Assembly: GCF_042676065.1 (NCBI RefSeq)
Contig: NZ_JBHTJO010000001.1
Location: 496,001 to 560,000 of the forward strand
DNA length: 64,000 nucleotides
Direction: 5' to 3'
Source: Methyloligella solikamskensis
GTDB lineage: Bacteria; Pseudomonadota; Alphaproteobacteria; Rhizobiales; Methyloligellaceae
The position numbers and the translations under genes were made by a program. Under the pieces are notes generated by a model. The model was given only the letters and a program-made list of their open reading frames with translations, did not search any database and was not told the DNA's origin. Below, piece after piece: positions 37,034 to 45,920 of this stretch; the stretch's first letter is position 1; each line of letters opens with the position of its first letter.

Positions 37034-38836
37034 GTGGCGACGTCTTGGAGAGACCCTTCCGGCCAAGGGCGCGGAGACACCGCACGGAAGAGCGACGAAG
37101 CCGAGATCGGCTTTTCGGAGTCCGACGAGGCCCGCAATTCCGAAGCTCACCACACGATCACACTGGAGGACGTGCTGCACACCATGGGCGAGACGGCCTA
37201 TCGGTGGGACATGCAGCGCGACCTGATCTCCTGGGCGGAGAATGCCGCCACAGTCCTCGACGTACCAGATCTCAAGAAGCTGAACAGCGGCCGGGCTTTC
37301 GGGCTCCATGTGGATGCCGAGCATGCCGGCCCGCGCTTCGAGGCGCTCACCGGCGGGCCGAAGCGCACGGCCAATAGCGAGATCCGCTATCGTACTCAAT
37401 ACCGTTTTCTTCCCGACGGCCGACGCGGCAGCAAGGCCCGCTGGCTTGAGGAGATCGGCCGGTGCCGGATCGGTCCTGACGGCAAGCCCGCGCGTGTCGA
37501 GGGCACCATCCGGGTTATCGACGATTGGAGCGAGAAGGAGCAGCGGCTCGAGTTTCTCGGCAGCCATGACGAGCTGACGGGTCAACTCAACCGGACGGGT
37601 CTGACGGAGCGGCTGGCTGAGATGCTGTCGAGCGCCGGTCCGAAGCATGACGGCGCCCTGCTGCTGGTGGCGGTCAACGACCTCACCCTCATCAACGAGA
37701 CCTACGGCTTCGATATCGGCGATCAGATCATCGCCATGGTCGGACGCCGGCTGTCGCGGGCGCTGCGCGGCAAGGATTGCGTGGGGCGCTTCGCCTCCAA
37801 CAAGTTCGGCATCCTGCTGCACAATTGCCCGGGCAAGGGTGTCTCGGTGATCGCCAGGCGGCTGATGTCCCTGGTGGGCGATCGTCCATTCGAGACGGGT
37901 GCAGGCGGGATCACGGCCGGGGTTTCCGTCGGCGCGGTGAAGCTGCCCGAGCATGCGACCAACGCGCAGCTTGCGACGGGCCGGGCCCTGCAGGCGCTGG
38001 AGGCGGCGCGGACCAACCATAACGACCGCTTCATGCTGTATCAGCGCTCGGAGCGGCGAGAATCTGAGCGTCGGCGGGCCGCTTCCACGGCCGACGAGAT
38101 CGTGCGGGCCCTGAACGACCGGCGCATGGTGCTGGCCATTCAGCCGATCGTGAAAGCGAAATCCCGCGAAATCGTGGCCTATGAAACCCTGCTGCGCATG
38201 CACAAGCCGGATGGTTCGATCCAGCCGGCCGGAGAGTTCATGCCGGTGGCCGAGAAGTTCGGCCTCTCCAAGCTGGTCGATGCGCGCGTACTGGAGCTGG
38301 TCGGCGAATTGCTCCGCATGAAGCCGACCGTGAAATTCTGCGTCAATGTCAGCCCGACGGTCTCCGGCGACCGGGACTGGCTGACCGGCCTTCAGGCGCT
38401 GGCCAATGTGGACCGCAGGCTCCCCGAACGGCTGATCGTGGAAATCAACGAGACGGCTGCGATCTCGAAGCTCGAAGAGATGACCAATTTCATCGCGGAG
38501 GTGCGGCGTCTCGGGACCCAGGTCGCGCTCGACGGGTTCGGCACGGGCTATAGCTCATTCCGCCATCTGGAGGGGCTGGGCATCGATCTGGTGAAGATCG
38601 ACTCGTCCTTCATCGAGAACGTCACCGCCCGGGTGCAGGACGGGTATTTCGTCCGGACTCTGGTGGATCTGGCCGCCAATCTCGGCATCGCCACGGTCGG
38701 CGAAGGGGTTGGCGACGAGGCGACGGCAGAGGCGCTGGAGCGCGCGGGCATCGCCTTCATGCAGGGCTATTTCTTCGGCGGGCCGGAAATCGCGCCGAAT
38801 GTGAGCAACAGCATCGGCCGGATCGATCTCGCCTGA
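37034..38836 (+). CDS. PAS-like/GGDEF/EAL protein with degenerate active sites
   Basis: This 600-residue soluble protein is built for cyclic-di-GMP signalling. A PAS-like sensor lies at about 45-175, a GGDEF domain at about 175-335, and an EAL domain at about 355-590. The GGDEF signature reads ASNKF (about 254-258), so diguanylate cyclase activity is unlikely. The EAL domain keeps Glu384 (YETLL), the VNVSP Asn, EINET, KID and QGY. Its loop-6 DDFGTG reads DGFGTG (500-505), so one metal aspartate is missing. It may bind c-di-GMP as an effector. The start is GTG 37034 after GGGGAG. Confidence 0.88.
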   Translation: MATSWRDPSGQGRGDTARKSDEAEIGFSESDEARNSEAHHTITLEDVLHTMGETAYRWDMQRDLISWAENAATVLDVPDLKKLNSGRAFGLHVDAEHAGPRFEALTGGPKRTANSEIRYRTQYRFLPDGRRGSKARWLEEIGRCRIGPDGKPARVEGTIRVIDDWSEKEQRLEFLGSHDELTGQLNRTGLTERLAEMLSSAGPKHDGALLLVAVNDLTLINETYGFDIGDQIIAMVGRRLSRALRGKDCVGRFASNKFGILLHNCPGKGVSVIARRLMSLVGDRPFETGAGGITAGVSVGAVKLPEHATNAQLATGRALQALEAARTNHNDRFMLYQRSERRESERRRAASTADEIVRALNDRRMVLAIQPIVKAKSREIVAYETLLRMHKPDGSIQPAGEFMPVAEKFGLSKLVDARVLELVGELLRMKPTVKFCVNVSPTVSGDRDWLTGLQALANVDRRLPERLIVEINETAAISKLEEMTNFIAEVRRLGTQVALDGFGTGYSSFRHLEGLGIDLVKIDSSFIENVTARVQDGYFVRTLVDLAANLGIATVGEGVGDEATAEALERAGIAFMQGYFFGGPEIAPNVSNSIGRIDLA

Positions 38837-38871
38837 GCTGCCCGCCGAACGCGATTCGATAGGGATTTAGG

Positions 38872-39495
38872 CTAGCCGGACCGGCGCGAAAGCTGCTCCA
38901 GGCGCTCCTGCATGGCAGAAAGCTCGGCTTTCAGGCTTTCGATCTCACCGCTCTTGTCGCGTTCCTGTGTCGCGGTCTCGCCGGTGTCGTAGGCCTGCGG
39001 GTCGATGCCGTTTTCGGCCTTCGACGGCTTGGCGCCGCCTTCGGTTCCAGAGAAGGGGGTGAAGAGGCCCATGGCGTGCTCGAAGGTCTCGAAATTCTTC
39101 CGAACCTGATCTTGCATTGCATCAAATGCGGCGGTGCCGAAATGCCCGCGATACTGATCCTGCTGCTTGGTGAGCGTGTTCAGGCTCATTTCCAGGTAGC
39201 TCGGAACGACCCTTTGGAGGCTGTCACCGTAGAACCGGATGAGCTGTCGCAAGAAGGGAATCGGCAGCAGATTTTCGCCGCGGCTTTCCTGCTCGACTAT
39301 AATCTGCGTCAGCACCGCATGGGTGAGATCTTCGCCGGTCTTCGCGTCGAAAACCACGAAATCTCTTTCCGATCTTACCATTGTGGCAAGATCCTCGAGC
39401 GTCACATAGCTGCTCGTATCGGTGTTATAGAGCCGGCGATTCGCATACTTCTTGATGATGACCGGTTTGGCATCTTGTTCGCTATCGCGTGCCAC
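38872..39495 (-). CDS. phaR: polyhydroxyalkanoate synthesis repressor PhaR
   Basis: PhaR binds PHA granules and represses granule-associated protein genes when no polymer is present. The 207-residue protein has the family N-terminal DNA-binding domain KKYANRRLYNTDTSSYVTLEDL. The second block is DFVVFDAKTGEDLTHAVLTQII, then the PHB accumulation domain with LIRFYGDSLQRVVPSYLE. The C-terminus is a predicted coiled coil (EIESLKAELSAMQERLEQLS). It is divergent from phaA across a 342-base gap. Confidence 0.95.
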   Translation of the reverse strand: MARDSEQDAKPVIIKKYANRRLYNTDTSSYVTLEDLATMVRSERDFVVFDAKTGEDLTHAVLTQIIVEQESRGENLLPIPFLRQLIRFYGDSLQRVVPSYLEMSLNTLTKQQDQYRGHFGTAAFDAMQDQVRKNFETFEHAMGLFTPFSGTEGGAKPSKAENGIDPQAYDTGETATQERDKSGEIESLKAELSAMQERLEQLSRRSG

Positions 39496-39615
39496 GTCTT
39501 CTTGCTCCTAAAACCCTCTCGGCAACGTGCTGAGGGTTACTCTTTCCGCAACTGCGAAACAACTATCACGTTCTTTGTGCAGGGCACCAGAGGCTTTCCC
39601 TCAACGTTAAGGTGA

Positions 39616-39801
39616 CGCTTGCTGCGCGGGCGCAGAAGGCTCATCTTGATGGGGAGTTTGGGAGAGGAAATCTGGGCCGTTCTCTTTGCACCTTCCTCGT
39701 CTGGCAGGAGCGATTCACGGTCATGCGGCGTTGTCACAAAACGCTGTCACGATGTGACGTCACTATGCCAGCAGGGGGGTGTCGACCCCGGCGCTTGCTG
39801 C
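39616..39801. promoter_or_regulatory. candidate PhaR sites and dyads between phaR and phaA
   Basis: The 342-base phaR-phaA gap has no gene. CGCTTGCTGC occurs twice (39616-39625 and 39792-39801), the second just before TATAAG. CTGCGC-GG-GCGCAG is a dyad at 39622-39635. GTCAC-GAT-GTGAC-GTCAC at 39746-39763 contains the perfect palindrome GTGACGTCAC. The TTGC/CTGC content resembles PhaR site descriptions, but the known spacing is not met exactly. Confidence 0.45.
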
Positions 39802-39837
39802 TGTATAAGGGGCGGCCTGTAAAAAGCGGAGAGTGGA

Positions 39838-41019
39838 ATGAAAGAGGAAGAGATCGTCATCGCCAGTGCCACGCGCACGCCTATCGGTTCTTTCAATGGC
39901 GGGTTGTCGACCGTGCCGGCCCATGAGCTCGGCGAGATCGTCATTCGCGCGGCTCTGGAGCGAGCCGGTGTGAAGCCCGAGGAGGTCGGCGAGGTGATCC
40001 TCGGTCAGGTGCTGACGGCCGGCGAAGGGCAGAACCCCGCCCGCCAGGCTGCGATCGGCGCCGGCGTTCCTGAAACCGCCACGGCCTTCACAATCAACCA
40101 GGTCTGCGGCTCGGGTCTGCGGGCTGTCGCGCTCGGCGCTCAGCAGATCGCGCTCAACAGCGCCGATATCGTGGTTGCCGGCGGTCAGGAGAATATGAGC
40201 CTGTCGCCCCACTGCGCGCATCTGCGCAGCGGCCACAAGATGGGCGACGTGAAGTTCATCGACACGATGATCAAGGACGGCCTGTGGGATGCCTTCAACG
40301 GCTACCACATGGGCAACACCGCTGAGAACGTCGCCGAGAAGTGGCAGATCACCCGCGATCAGCAGGACGAATTCGCGGTGAAGTCCCAGAACAAGGCCGA
40401 GGCCGCCCAGAAAGAGGGCAAGTTCAAGGACGAGATCACGCCGGTCACCGTCAAAGGCCGCAAGGGCGACACGGTGGTCGAGGACGACGAGTATATCCGT
40501 CACGGCGCGAAGCTCGAGGATGTCGCGAAGCTGCGCGCCGCCTTCGACAAGGAAGGCACGGTGACGGCAGGCAACGCGTCGGGGATCAATGACGGTGCGG
40601 CCGCCGTGGTCCTGATGAGCGCCGAAGAGGCGAAGAAGCGCGGTGTCGAGCCGCTGGCGAAGATCGTCTCCTGGGCGACCGCGGGCGTCGATCCGGCGGT
40701 GATGGGCTCCGGCCCGATCCCGGCGTCCAAGAAGGCACTGGAGAAGGCCGGCTGGTCCATCGGCGATCTTGATCTGGTCGAAGCCAACGAGGCGTTCGCG
40801 GCGCAGGCTTGCGCGGTGAACAAGGAACTCGGCTGGGACATGGACAAGGTCAACGTCAATGGCGGCGCCATCGCGATCGGCCATCCGATCGGTGCATCGG
40901 GCGCTCGTGTGCTCGTCACGCTGCTGCACGAGATGAAGAAGCGCGACGCCAAGAAAGGCCTCGCGACTCTTTGCATCGGCGGCGGCATGGGCATTGCCAT
41001 GTGCGTTGAGCGGGACTAA
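39838..41019 (+). CDS. phaA: acetyl-CoA acetyltransferase
   Basis: PhaA (beta-ketothiolase) condenses two acetyl-CoA to acetoacetyl-CoA, the first step of polyhydroxybutyrate synthesis. The 393-residue cytoplasmic enzyme has the acyl-accepting cysteine at 90 in NQVCGSGLRAV. The VEANEAFAAQA block, GHPIGASGARV (catalytic His) and CIGGGMGIAM (second cysteine) are all present. AGTGGA lies before the ATG. phaB follows 127 bases later, separated by a hairpin. Confidence 0.96.
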   Translation: MKEEEIVIASATRTPIGSFNGGLSTVPAHELGEIVIRAALERAGVKPEEVGEVILGQVLTAGEGQNPARQAAIGAGVPETATAFTINQVCGSGLRAVALGAQQIALNSADIVVAGGQENMSLSPHCAHLRSGHKMGDVKFIDTMIKDGLWDAFNGYHMGNTAENVAEKWQITRDQQDEFAVKSQNKAEAAQKEGKFKDEITPVTVKGRKGDTVVEDDEYIRHGAKLEDVAKLRAAFDKEGTVTAGNASGINDGAAAVVLMSAEEAKKRGVEPLAKIVSWATAGVDPAVMGSGPIPASKKALEKAGWSIGDLDLVEANEAFAAQACAVNKELGWDMDKVNVNGGAIAIGHPIGASGARVLVTLLHEMKKRDAKKGLATLCIGGGMGIAMCVERD

Positions 41020-41043
41020 TCGTCCGGTTTGAGCTTACACTGG

Positions 41044-41099
41044 CGCGTCCGAGAACGCTTTTTCTAGCAACCTCTCGGGCGCGTTCGGTTTTCTAGGAT
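41044..41099 (+). terminator. hairpin terminator between phaA and phaB
   Basis: CGCGTCCGAGA (41044-41054) pairs with TCTCGGGCGCG (41073-41083) through 11 bp including one G-U pair, followed by TTCGGTTTTC. It could separate or attenuate the two PHB genes. Confidence 0.55.
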
Positions 41100-41146
41100 G
41101 GGTTTAAGAAGACGAGCGGCCAATGCGCCGCGCAAGGGAGGAACGA

Positions 41147-41872
41147 ATGGCACGTGTCGCTCTGGTGACCGGAGGTACGCGCGGTATCGGTGGAGCTGTC
41201 TGCAAGGCGCTCAAGGAGGCTGGCTACGACGTGGCGGCCACCTATGCCGGCAATGATGACGCCGCAAACAAATTCAAGGAAGAGACGGGCATCCCCGTCT
41301 TCAAATGGGATGTCGGCGATTACGCTGCCTGCGAGCAGGGTGTAGCCGAGGTGGAAGATCAGGTCGGTCCGATCGACATCCTGGTCAACAATGCGGGCAT
41401 CACCAAGGATGCTCCGCTGCACAAGATGTCCTACGAGCAGTGGTCGGACGTGCTCCGCACCAACCTGGATTCCATGTTCAACATGACGCGCCAGGTGATC
41501 AACGGCATGCGCGAGCGGGGCTTCGGCCGCATCATCAACATCTCGTCGATCAACGGCCAGAAGGGCCAGGCGGGTATCGCCAACTACTGCGCCGCCAAGG
41601 CGGGCGATCTGGGGTTCACCAAGACCGTGGCGCTGGAGAATGCCAAGAAGGGCATCACCTGCAACGCCATCGCGCCGGGCTATGTGAACACCGATCTTCT
41701 GGCCAACGTGCCGGAAGAGGTCATGCAGAAGGCGATCTTGGCGAATATCCCGACGGGTCGTCTGGGTGAGGTCGATGAGATCGCCCGCTGCGTGACGTTC
41801 CTGGCGGCGGACGACGCGGGCTGGATCACCGGCTCGACTCTGTCGATCAACGGCGGCCAGTACATGATCTAA
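41147..41872 (+). CDS. phaB: acetoacetyl-CoA reductase
   Basis: PhaB reduces acetoacetyl-CoA to (R)-3-hydroxybutyryl-CoA with NADPH. The 241-residue short-chain dehydrogenase has the cofactor loop TGGTRGIGGAV at about 8-18. NAG in LVNNAGITKDA, the catalytic Ser in NISSINGQKGQ, and the Tyr-Lys pair in NYCAAKAG are present. The C-terminal GSTLSINGGQYM is the family end. ATG 41147 has AGGGAGGA upstream. The synthase phaC is not in the window. Confidence 0.96.
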   Translation: MARVALVTGGTRGIGGAVCKALKEAGYDVAATYAGNDDAANKFKEETGIPVFKWDVGDYAACEQGVAEVEDQVGPIDILVNNAGITKDAPLHKMSYEQWSDVLRTNLDSMFNMTRQVINGMRERGFGRIINISSINGQKGQAGIANYCAAKAGDLGFTKTVALENAKKGITCNAIAPGYVNTDLLANVPEEVMQKAILANIPTGRLGEVDEIARCVTFLAADDAGWITGSTLSINGGQYMI

Positions 41873-41993
41873 AGACGCTGGCGGCCGTCACAAGGTCTGC
41901 GCGGCTTCGACGCGCGGTCGCCATAATGCGTTCCGATATAGTTGGGGCGCGTCCGTCCGGGCGCGTCCCTTTCTTTTGCGCGAAGACCTTTTC

Positions 41994-43247
41994 ATGCCCG
42001 ATACCAAACCCGTTCGAGTGCTTTACATCGAAGACGACGAAGGCCTCGCCCATCTTGTGAAGAAGGGGCTGGAGCGGCGCGGGCTGCTGGTCGACATCGC
42101 CAATCGCGGCCAGCTCGGCCTGGAGCGGGTGACCGCGGGCGGAATCGATGTGGTCGCGCTCGACCACTACATGGCCGATCAGGACGGGCTGACCACGCTG
42201 GAAGCGATCCAGAAGCTCGCCGATCCACCGCCGGTGGTTTATGTGACCGGCACGGACGACAGCCGGATCGCGGTCGCGGCGCTGAAGCTCGGCGCGGCGG
42301 ACTACGTCATCAAGGAGGTGCAGGAGGACTTCATCGCCCAGCTCTCCGCGGCGCTCAACTCGGCGCGGCGCATGCAGTCCATGCGCCAGGCGCGGGAGGC
42401 GGCGGAGCTGGAGGTCCGGCGCAAGAACCAGGAACTGGAGGCGCTGTCCAAGAAGCTCTCCAAATATCTCGCGTCCCAGGTCTACGATTCCATCTTTACC
42501 GGCGAGCAGAGCGTGGAGCTCGCCTCCAGCCGCAAGAAGCTGACGGTGTTCTTCTCCGATCTCGTCGATTTCACGGGAACGACGGAGCATCTGGAATCGG
42601 AGGAGCTAACCAACCTCCTCAACCACTACCTCACCGAGATGGCGAAGATCGCCAACGCCTATGGCGCCACCATCGATAAATATATCGGCGATGCGGTTCT
42701 CGCCTTCTTCGGCGATCCGGAGTCGCGGGGCTATCAGGAGGATGCGTCGGCCTGCGTGCACATGGCGGTGGCCATGCAGCGGCGCATGGAGGAGCTGCGT
42801 GACGAGTGGCGCGCCTTCGGCATCGAGCGTCCCTTCGCGCTCCGCATCGGCATCAACACCGGCTTCTGCACGGTGGGGAATTTCGGCAGCGAAGACCGGA
42901 TGGACTACACGATTATCGGCAATGTGGTGAACGGTGCGTCCCGGCTGCAGGTGAGCGCCGGCAGCGGCGGCATCCTGATCGGCCACGAGACCTATGCGCT
43001 TGTGAAGGACGAGGTGATCGCGGAGGAGCGGCCGGCGATCACGGCCAAGGGCTTCGCCGAGCCGGTGCGCTGCTATCAGGTGCGCGGCCTTTATGAGGAT
43101 CAGGTTCAGGAAGGCAGCGCGATTCGTGAGGAGTCCGACGGCTTCCGCCTACTCATCGATATGGAGCGGGCGGAGCGGAGCGATGCGATCGCCAAGCTCG
43201 AGGCGGCGCTCACTCGGCTGAAGGCCAGTAGCTGGGATTTGAACTAG
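41994..43247 (+). CDS. response-regulator/class III adenylate cyclase fusion
   Basis: The 417-residue protein starts with a receiver domain: acidic EDD at about 13-15, phosphoacceptor Asp57 in ALDHYMADQDG, and a lysine in YVIKE. A coiled coil of about 40 residues follows, then a class III cyclase. Metal aspartates 189 (FFSDLVDF) and 233 (GDAVLAFFG) are present. The DKYIGDA lysine, MDYTIIG aspartate and NVVNGASRL Asn/Arg match adenylate cyclase. No histidine kinase is adjacent, so an orphan regulator turning phosphorylation into cAMP is inferred. TTG 41976 is an alternative start. Confidence 0.9.
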   Translation: MPDTKPVRVLYIEDDEGLAHLVKKGLERRGLLVDIANRGQLGLERVTAGGIDVVALDHYMADQDGLTTLEAIQKLADPPPVVYVTGTDDSRIAVAALKLGAADYVIKEVQEDFIAQLSAALNSARRMQSMRQAREAAELEVRRKNQELEALSKKLSKYLASQVYDSIFTGEQSVELASSRKKLTVFFSDLVDFTGTTEHLESEELTNLLNHYLTEMAKIANAYGATIDKYIGDAVLAFFGDPESRGYQEDASACVHMAVAMQRRMEELRDEWRAFGIERPFALRIGINTGFCTVGNFGSEDRMDYTIIGNVVNGASRLQVSAGSGGILIGHETYALVKDEVIAEERPAITAKGFAEPVRCYQVRGLYEDQVQEGSAIREESDGFRLLIDMERAERSDAIAKLEAALTRLKASSWDLN

Positions 43248-43259
43248 GTCTTGGATCGT

Positions 43260-43312
43260 GTCTCCTTCGAGGCATGGCTTTCAGCCATGCACCTCAGGAT
43301 GACGCGGTGTTG
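43260..43312. repeat. partial copy of the 13351-13465 palindromic element
   Basis: GTCTCCTTCGAGGCATGG, a short loop and GCCATGCACCTCAGGATGACG repeat the right half of the element near 13420-13472, with differences in the loop (TTTCA versus CCGTCGG) and the last bases. The left half is missing. Confidence 0.75.
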
Positions 43313-43326
43313 AGGTGGTGAGTGAC

Positions 43327-43746
43327 CTAAGGCTCCCAGCCCTCGGGCGCCAGCTCGAACCCTTCGAACTCGAAGCCCGGTGCGACGGTGCAGCCGACCA
43401 GCACCCAGTCGCCGTCGGGCTTGGCGGCCTGCCATGCATCGGCGGGCACCACGGCCTGGGGCACGTCGCCGGCCGCCCAATCGGACCCTAAGCGGATTTC
43501 CCGGCGGTCTTCGCCTTCCGCAATGGTGAGGGTGAGCGCGCCACCCCCGTACCAATGCCACGTCTCGCAGGCATCGACCCGGTGCCAGCGGGATTCCTCG
43601 CCGTTCCGCAAGAGATAGAGGATGGCCGTCGAATGGGCCCGGCCATTCTCGCCTGGGGTGTCCCGGAAGGTTTCGCGGAAATGGCCGCCTTCGGGATGGG
43701 GCTCCAGCTTCAGGCGCGCGATGATCTCTTCGGCGGTGTCTTTCAC
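43327..43746 (-). CDS. cupin family protein (DUF985)
   Basis: The 139-residue protein is a single cupin barrel of the DUF985/cupin_5 type, substrate unknown. Motifs are KLEPHPEGGHFRETFRD, AILYLLRNGEESRWHRVDA, ETWHWYGG and GCTVAPGFEFEGFELAP. The GTG start at 43746 has GGAG nine bases upstream and begins at the conserved N-terminus. It ends about 15 bases from the repeat at 43260-43312. It lies about 100 bases after the azoR stop on the same strand. Confidence 0.87.
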   Translation of the reverse strand: MKDTAEEIIARLKLEPHPEGGHFRETFRDTPGENGRAHSTAILYLLRNGEESRWHRVDACETWHWYGGGALTLTIAEGEDRREIRLGSDWAAGDVPQAVVPADAWQAAKPDGDWVLVGCTVAPGFEFEGFELAPEGWEP

Positions 43747-43844
43747 GCTCGGGCTCCGGATAGTCGAATCGGCGGCTTCAGGATGGGGGCGAATGAACGT
43801 TGCGTCCAGTCGCCCTGCGAACGGGTACCGGACGCTCCCTGTCC

Positions 43845-44441
43845 TCACGCCGCCTGGACCTCGGCGGCCTTGTCGAGGGCGCCCGCGACGGCCCGCTCGC
43901 GCTGTTCGGGGCCGACCGCGATGCCTTCGGCCACGATGATCTCCGGGTTGTCGATGCCGATGAAGGCGAAGACGGAGCGCAGATAGCTCTCCACGTGCTC
44001 GAAGTCGGAAGCGGGAGACCCCGGGCCATAGAACCCGCCGCGGGAGACGGCGACGATCACCCGCTTGCCGCCGACAAGCCCTTCGGCACCGTTCTCGGTG
44101 TAGCGGAAGGTCTTGCCCGCAACGAGGACGCGGTCGAACCACGCCTTGAGCTGGGTGGGGATGGTGAAATTGTACATGGGCGCGCCAATGACCACGACGT
44201 CCGCGGCCAGGAACTCGTCGAGCATGGCTTGGCCGGCTTCCAAATCCGGCGGCGGGGCGGACGTCTGATCCTGGCCGATATGAGCGGCGGTCAGGTGGCT
44301 GGGCGGGTTTGCGGCCAGGTCGCGATAGACGATCTCGGCGTCGGGCGTCTGCGTTTTTAGCCGCTCTACGATGGCGGCGGAGACGGCGCGGCTGACCGAG
44401 TTATCGCCCAGGATGCTCGCGTCCAGGTGAAGCAGTTTCAT
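43845..44441 (-). CDS. azoR: FMN-dependent NADH-azoreductase
   Basis: AzoR is a cytoplasmic flavodoxin-fold quinone/azo reductase. The 198-residue protein begins MKLLHLDASILGDNSVSR, the family FMN-phosphate loop. It also has PMYNFTIPTQLKAWFDRV and a VAVSRGGFYG loop. It is divergent from an HxlR regulator, the usual arrangement for quinone- or electrophile-inducible reductases, so the neighbour probably controls it. Confidence 0.92.
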   Translation of the reverse strand: MKLLHLDASILGDNSVSRAVSAAIVERLKTQTPDAEIVYRDLAANPPSHLTAAHIGQDQTSAPPPDLEAGQAMLDEFLAADVVVIGAPMYNFTIPTQLKAWFDRVLVAGKTFRYTENGAEGLVGGKRVIVAVSRGGFYGPGSPASDFEHVESYLRSVFAFIGIDNPEIIVAEGIAVGPEQRERAVAGALDKAAEVQAA

Positions 44442-44485
44442 AGCCTTTGACCTTTGGTATAAATTGGTAACTGAGGCTATCTTGG

Positions 44486-44534
44486 TGCCTATGAAAAACC
44501 GCGCAAGAAGGCACTTTTCTGGAACCTAGGCACA
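44486..44534. promoter_or_regulatory. inverted repeats between azoR and hxlR
   Basis: GTGCCTA (44486-44492) and TAGGCAC (44528-44534) are perfect inverted repeats, with another GGCAC at 44511-44515. TTGGTA-type half sites recur at about 44455-44489. The 111-base divergent gap should hold both promoters and the HxlR operator; which dyad is bound is not clear. Confidence 0.4.
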
Positions 44535-44552
44535 GGATTGGGAGCCGGTAAC

Positions 44553-44939
44553 ATGACTGTAACCGAAGACGTCACGCCCCTGCACGAGACGAGCGATTGC
44601 CGGGCAGTCAGCGCCGTGCTCGGGCGCGTGGGCGATAAGTGGAGCGTGCTGATCATCAGCCGTCTGGGGGATGGGACCTGCCGGTTCAACGAGCTGAAGC
44701 GCATGATCGGCGGCATCTCCCAGCGGATGCTCACCCTCACCTTGCGGGGCCTGGAGCGGGACGGGCTGGTGACGCGCACGGTCTTCCCGACCGTGCCGCC
44801 ACGAGTGGAGTACGAGCTGACGGCGCTAGGGCAGTCCTTGCGCGAGCCGGTCGATGCGCTCGCGGCATGGGCCCTGGAGCATCAGCCGGAGATCGCCGCC
44901 GCCAACCGCCTATACGACCAGCGAAGCCAGAGCAGCTGA
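44553..44939 (+). CDS. HxlR family transcriptional regulator
   Basis: The 128-residue protein is an HxlR winged-helix regulator. Diagnostic blocks are CRAVSAVLGRVGDKWSVLII with an N-terminal cysteine that could sense electrophiles, FNELKRMIGGISQRMLTLTL, and LERDGLVTRTVFPTVPPRVE. ATG 44553 is preferred; an in-frame upstream start at 44538 would add five residues. It is divergent from azoR and close to the convergent gloB. A redox or quinone signal is an inference from the family. Confidence 0.9.
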   Translation: MTVTEDVTPLHETSDCRAVSAVLGRVGDKWSVLIISRLGDGTCRFNELKRMIGGISQRMLTLTLRGLERDGLVTRTVFPTVPPRVEYELTALGQSLREPVDALAAWALEHQPEIAAANRLYDQRSQSS

Positions 44940-44962
44940 GCGCGCAGGCGCGTGCGCCATCT

Positions 44963-45724
44963 TCAAAACGCGTCCTTGCGGCGCCTGATCTCGCCGAAGA
45001 CTTCCTCAAGCGGTCTGCCCTGCATGCCGAGACGCTCCTGGATCTCAGGGCTGTCGGGCCGCAGGAAGGGGTTGGTCTCCAGCTCCTGTCCAAGCGTCGT
45101 CGGCAGGGTCGCCTTGCCTTGGCGGCGCAGCTCGTCCACCTGCTTGGCCCGGGCCTGGAGGGTCGCGTTCTCCGGCTCGATGGTCAGGGAGAAGCTGGCA
45201 TTCTTCTGGGTATATTCGTGGCCGCAGTAGATCTTGGTCTCCGGTGGCAGCTTCATGAGCTTCTGAAGGGAGGCCCACATGGTCTTGGCGTCGCCTTCCA
45301 TCAGCTTGCCGCAGCCGAGAGAGAAGATCGTGTCGCCGACAAAGGCGGCCGGCTCATCCAGGAAGAAATAGGAGATGTGGCCGGCCGTGTGGCCGGGCGT
45401 CTCGATCACTTGCGCCTTCATGTTGCCGACCTCGACCGTGTCGCCTTCCTTCACGGTGACGTCGAGACCCGGAATGGTCTCCTGCTCCGCTTCGGGTCCA
45501 ACGACGATGCAGCCGCTCGCCTTCTTCAGGGCGACGATGCCGGCGGTATGGTCGTGATGGTGGTGGGTGACGAGAATATGGGTGAGGATCCAGCCCTTCT
45601 CGCTCAGGGCCTGGCGAACGTCATCCGCGTCAGGCGCATCGATCGCCGCCGTGGCCTCGGTCGCTGGATCGTGCAAAAGCACTCCGAAATTGTCTCCCCG
45701 TGTGGGGAATTGGTAGATCTCCAT
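44963..45724 (-). CDS. gloB: hydroxyacylglutathione hydrolase (glyoxalase II)
   Basis: GloB hydrolyses S-lactoylglutathione in methylglyoxal detoxification. The 253-residue metallo-beta-lactamase has the metal motif THHHHDH at residues 53-59, TPGHTAGHISYF, FVGDTIFSLGCGKL, and CGHEYTQKN. The C-terminal HAGH domain is shown by NPFLR. ATG 45724 has AGGGAG about five bases upstream; longer in-frame sequence is not conserved. It is divergent from a methyltransferase, a pairing also seen with E. coli gloB and yafS. Confidence 0.95.
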   Translation of the reverse strand: MEIYQFPTRGDNFGVLLHDPATEATAAIDAPDADDVRQALSEKGWILTHILVTHHHHDHTAGIVALKKASGCIVVGPEAEQETIPGLDVTVKEGDTVEVGNMKAQVIETPGHTAGHISYFFLDEPAAFVGDTIFSLGCGKLMEGDAKTMWASLQKLMKLPPETKIYCGHEYTQKNASFSLTIEPENATLQARAKQVDELRRQGKATLPTTLGQELETNPFLRPDSPEIQERLGMQGRPLEEVFGEIRRRKDAF

Positions 45725-45920
45725 GCCGCTCCCTTTGCATGTTGACGTTTCCGTTCCGGCCCGAACGCGCGGGCGCCCATCCCTCTCTAGGGCTTTGCTC
45801 ACCTTTTCCGGTAAGACTCACGCTGTCCGGTGCCGGGAAAAATTCTAGCAGTTCGGGAATGGTTACGAAAACGGCTGGACGGCCGCAGCCGGTTGAGAGG
45901 AAGGACACGAGCAGGACGCC

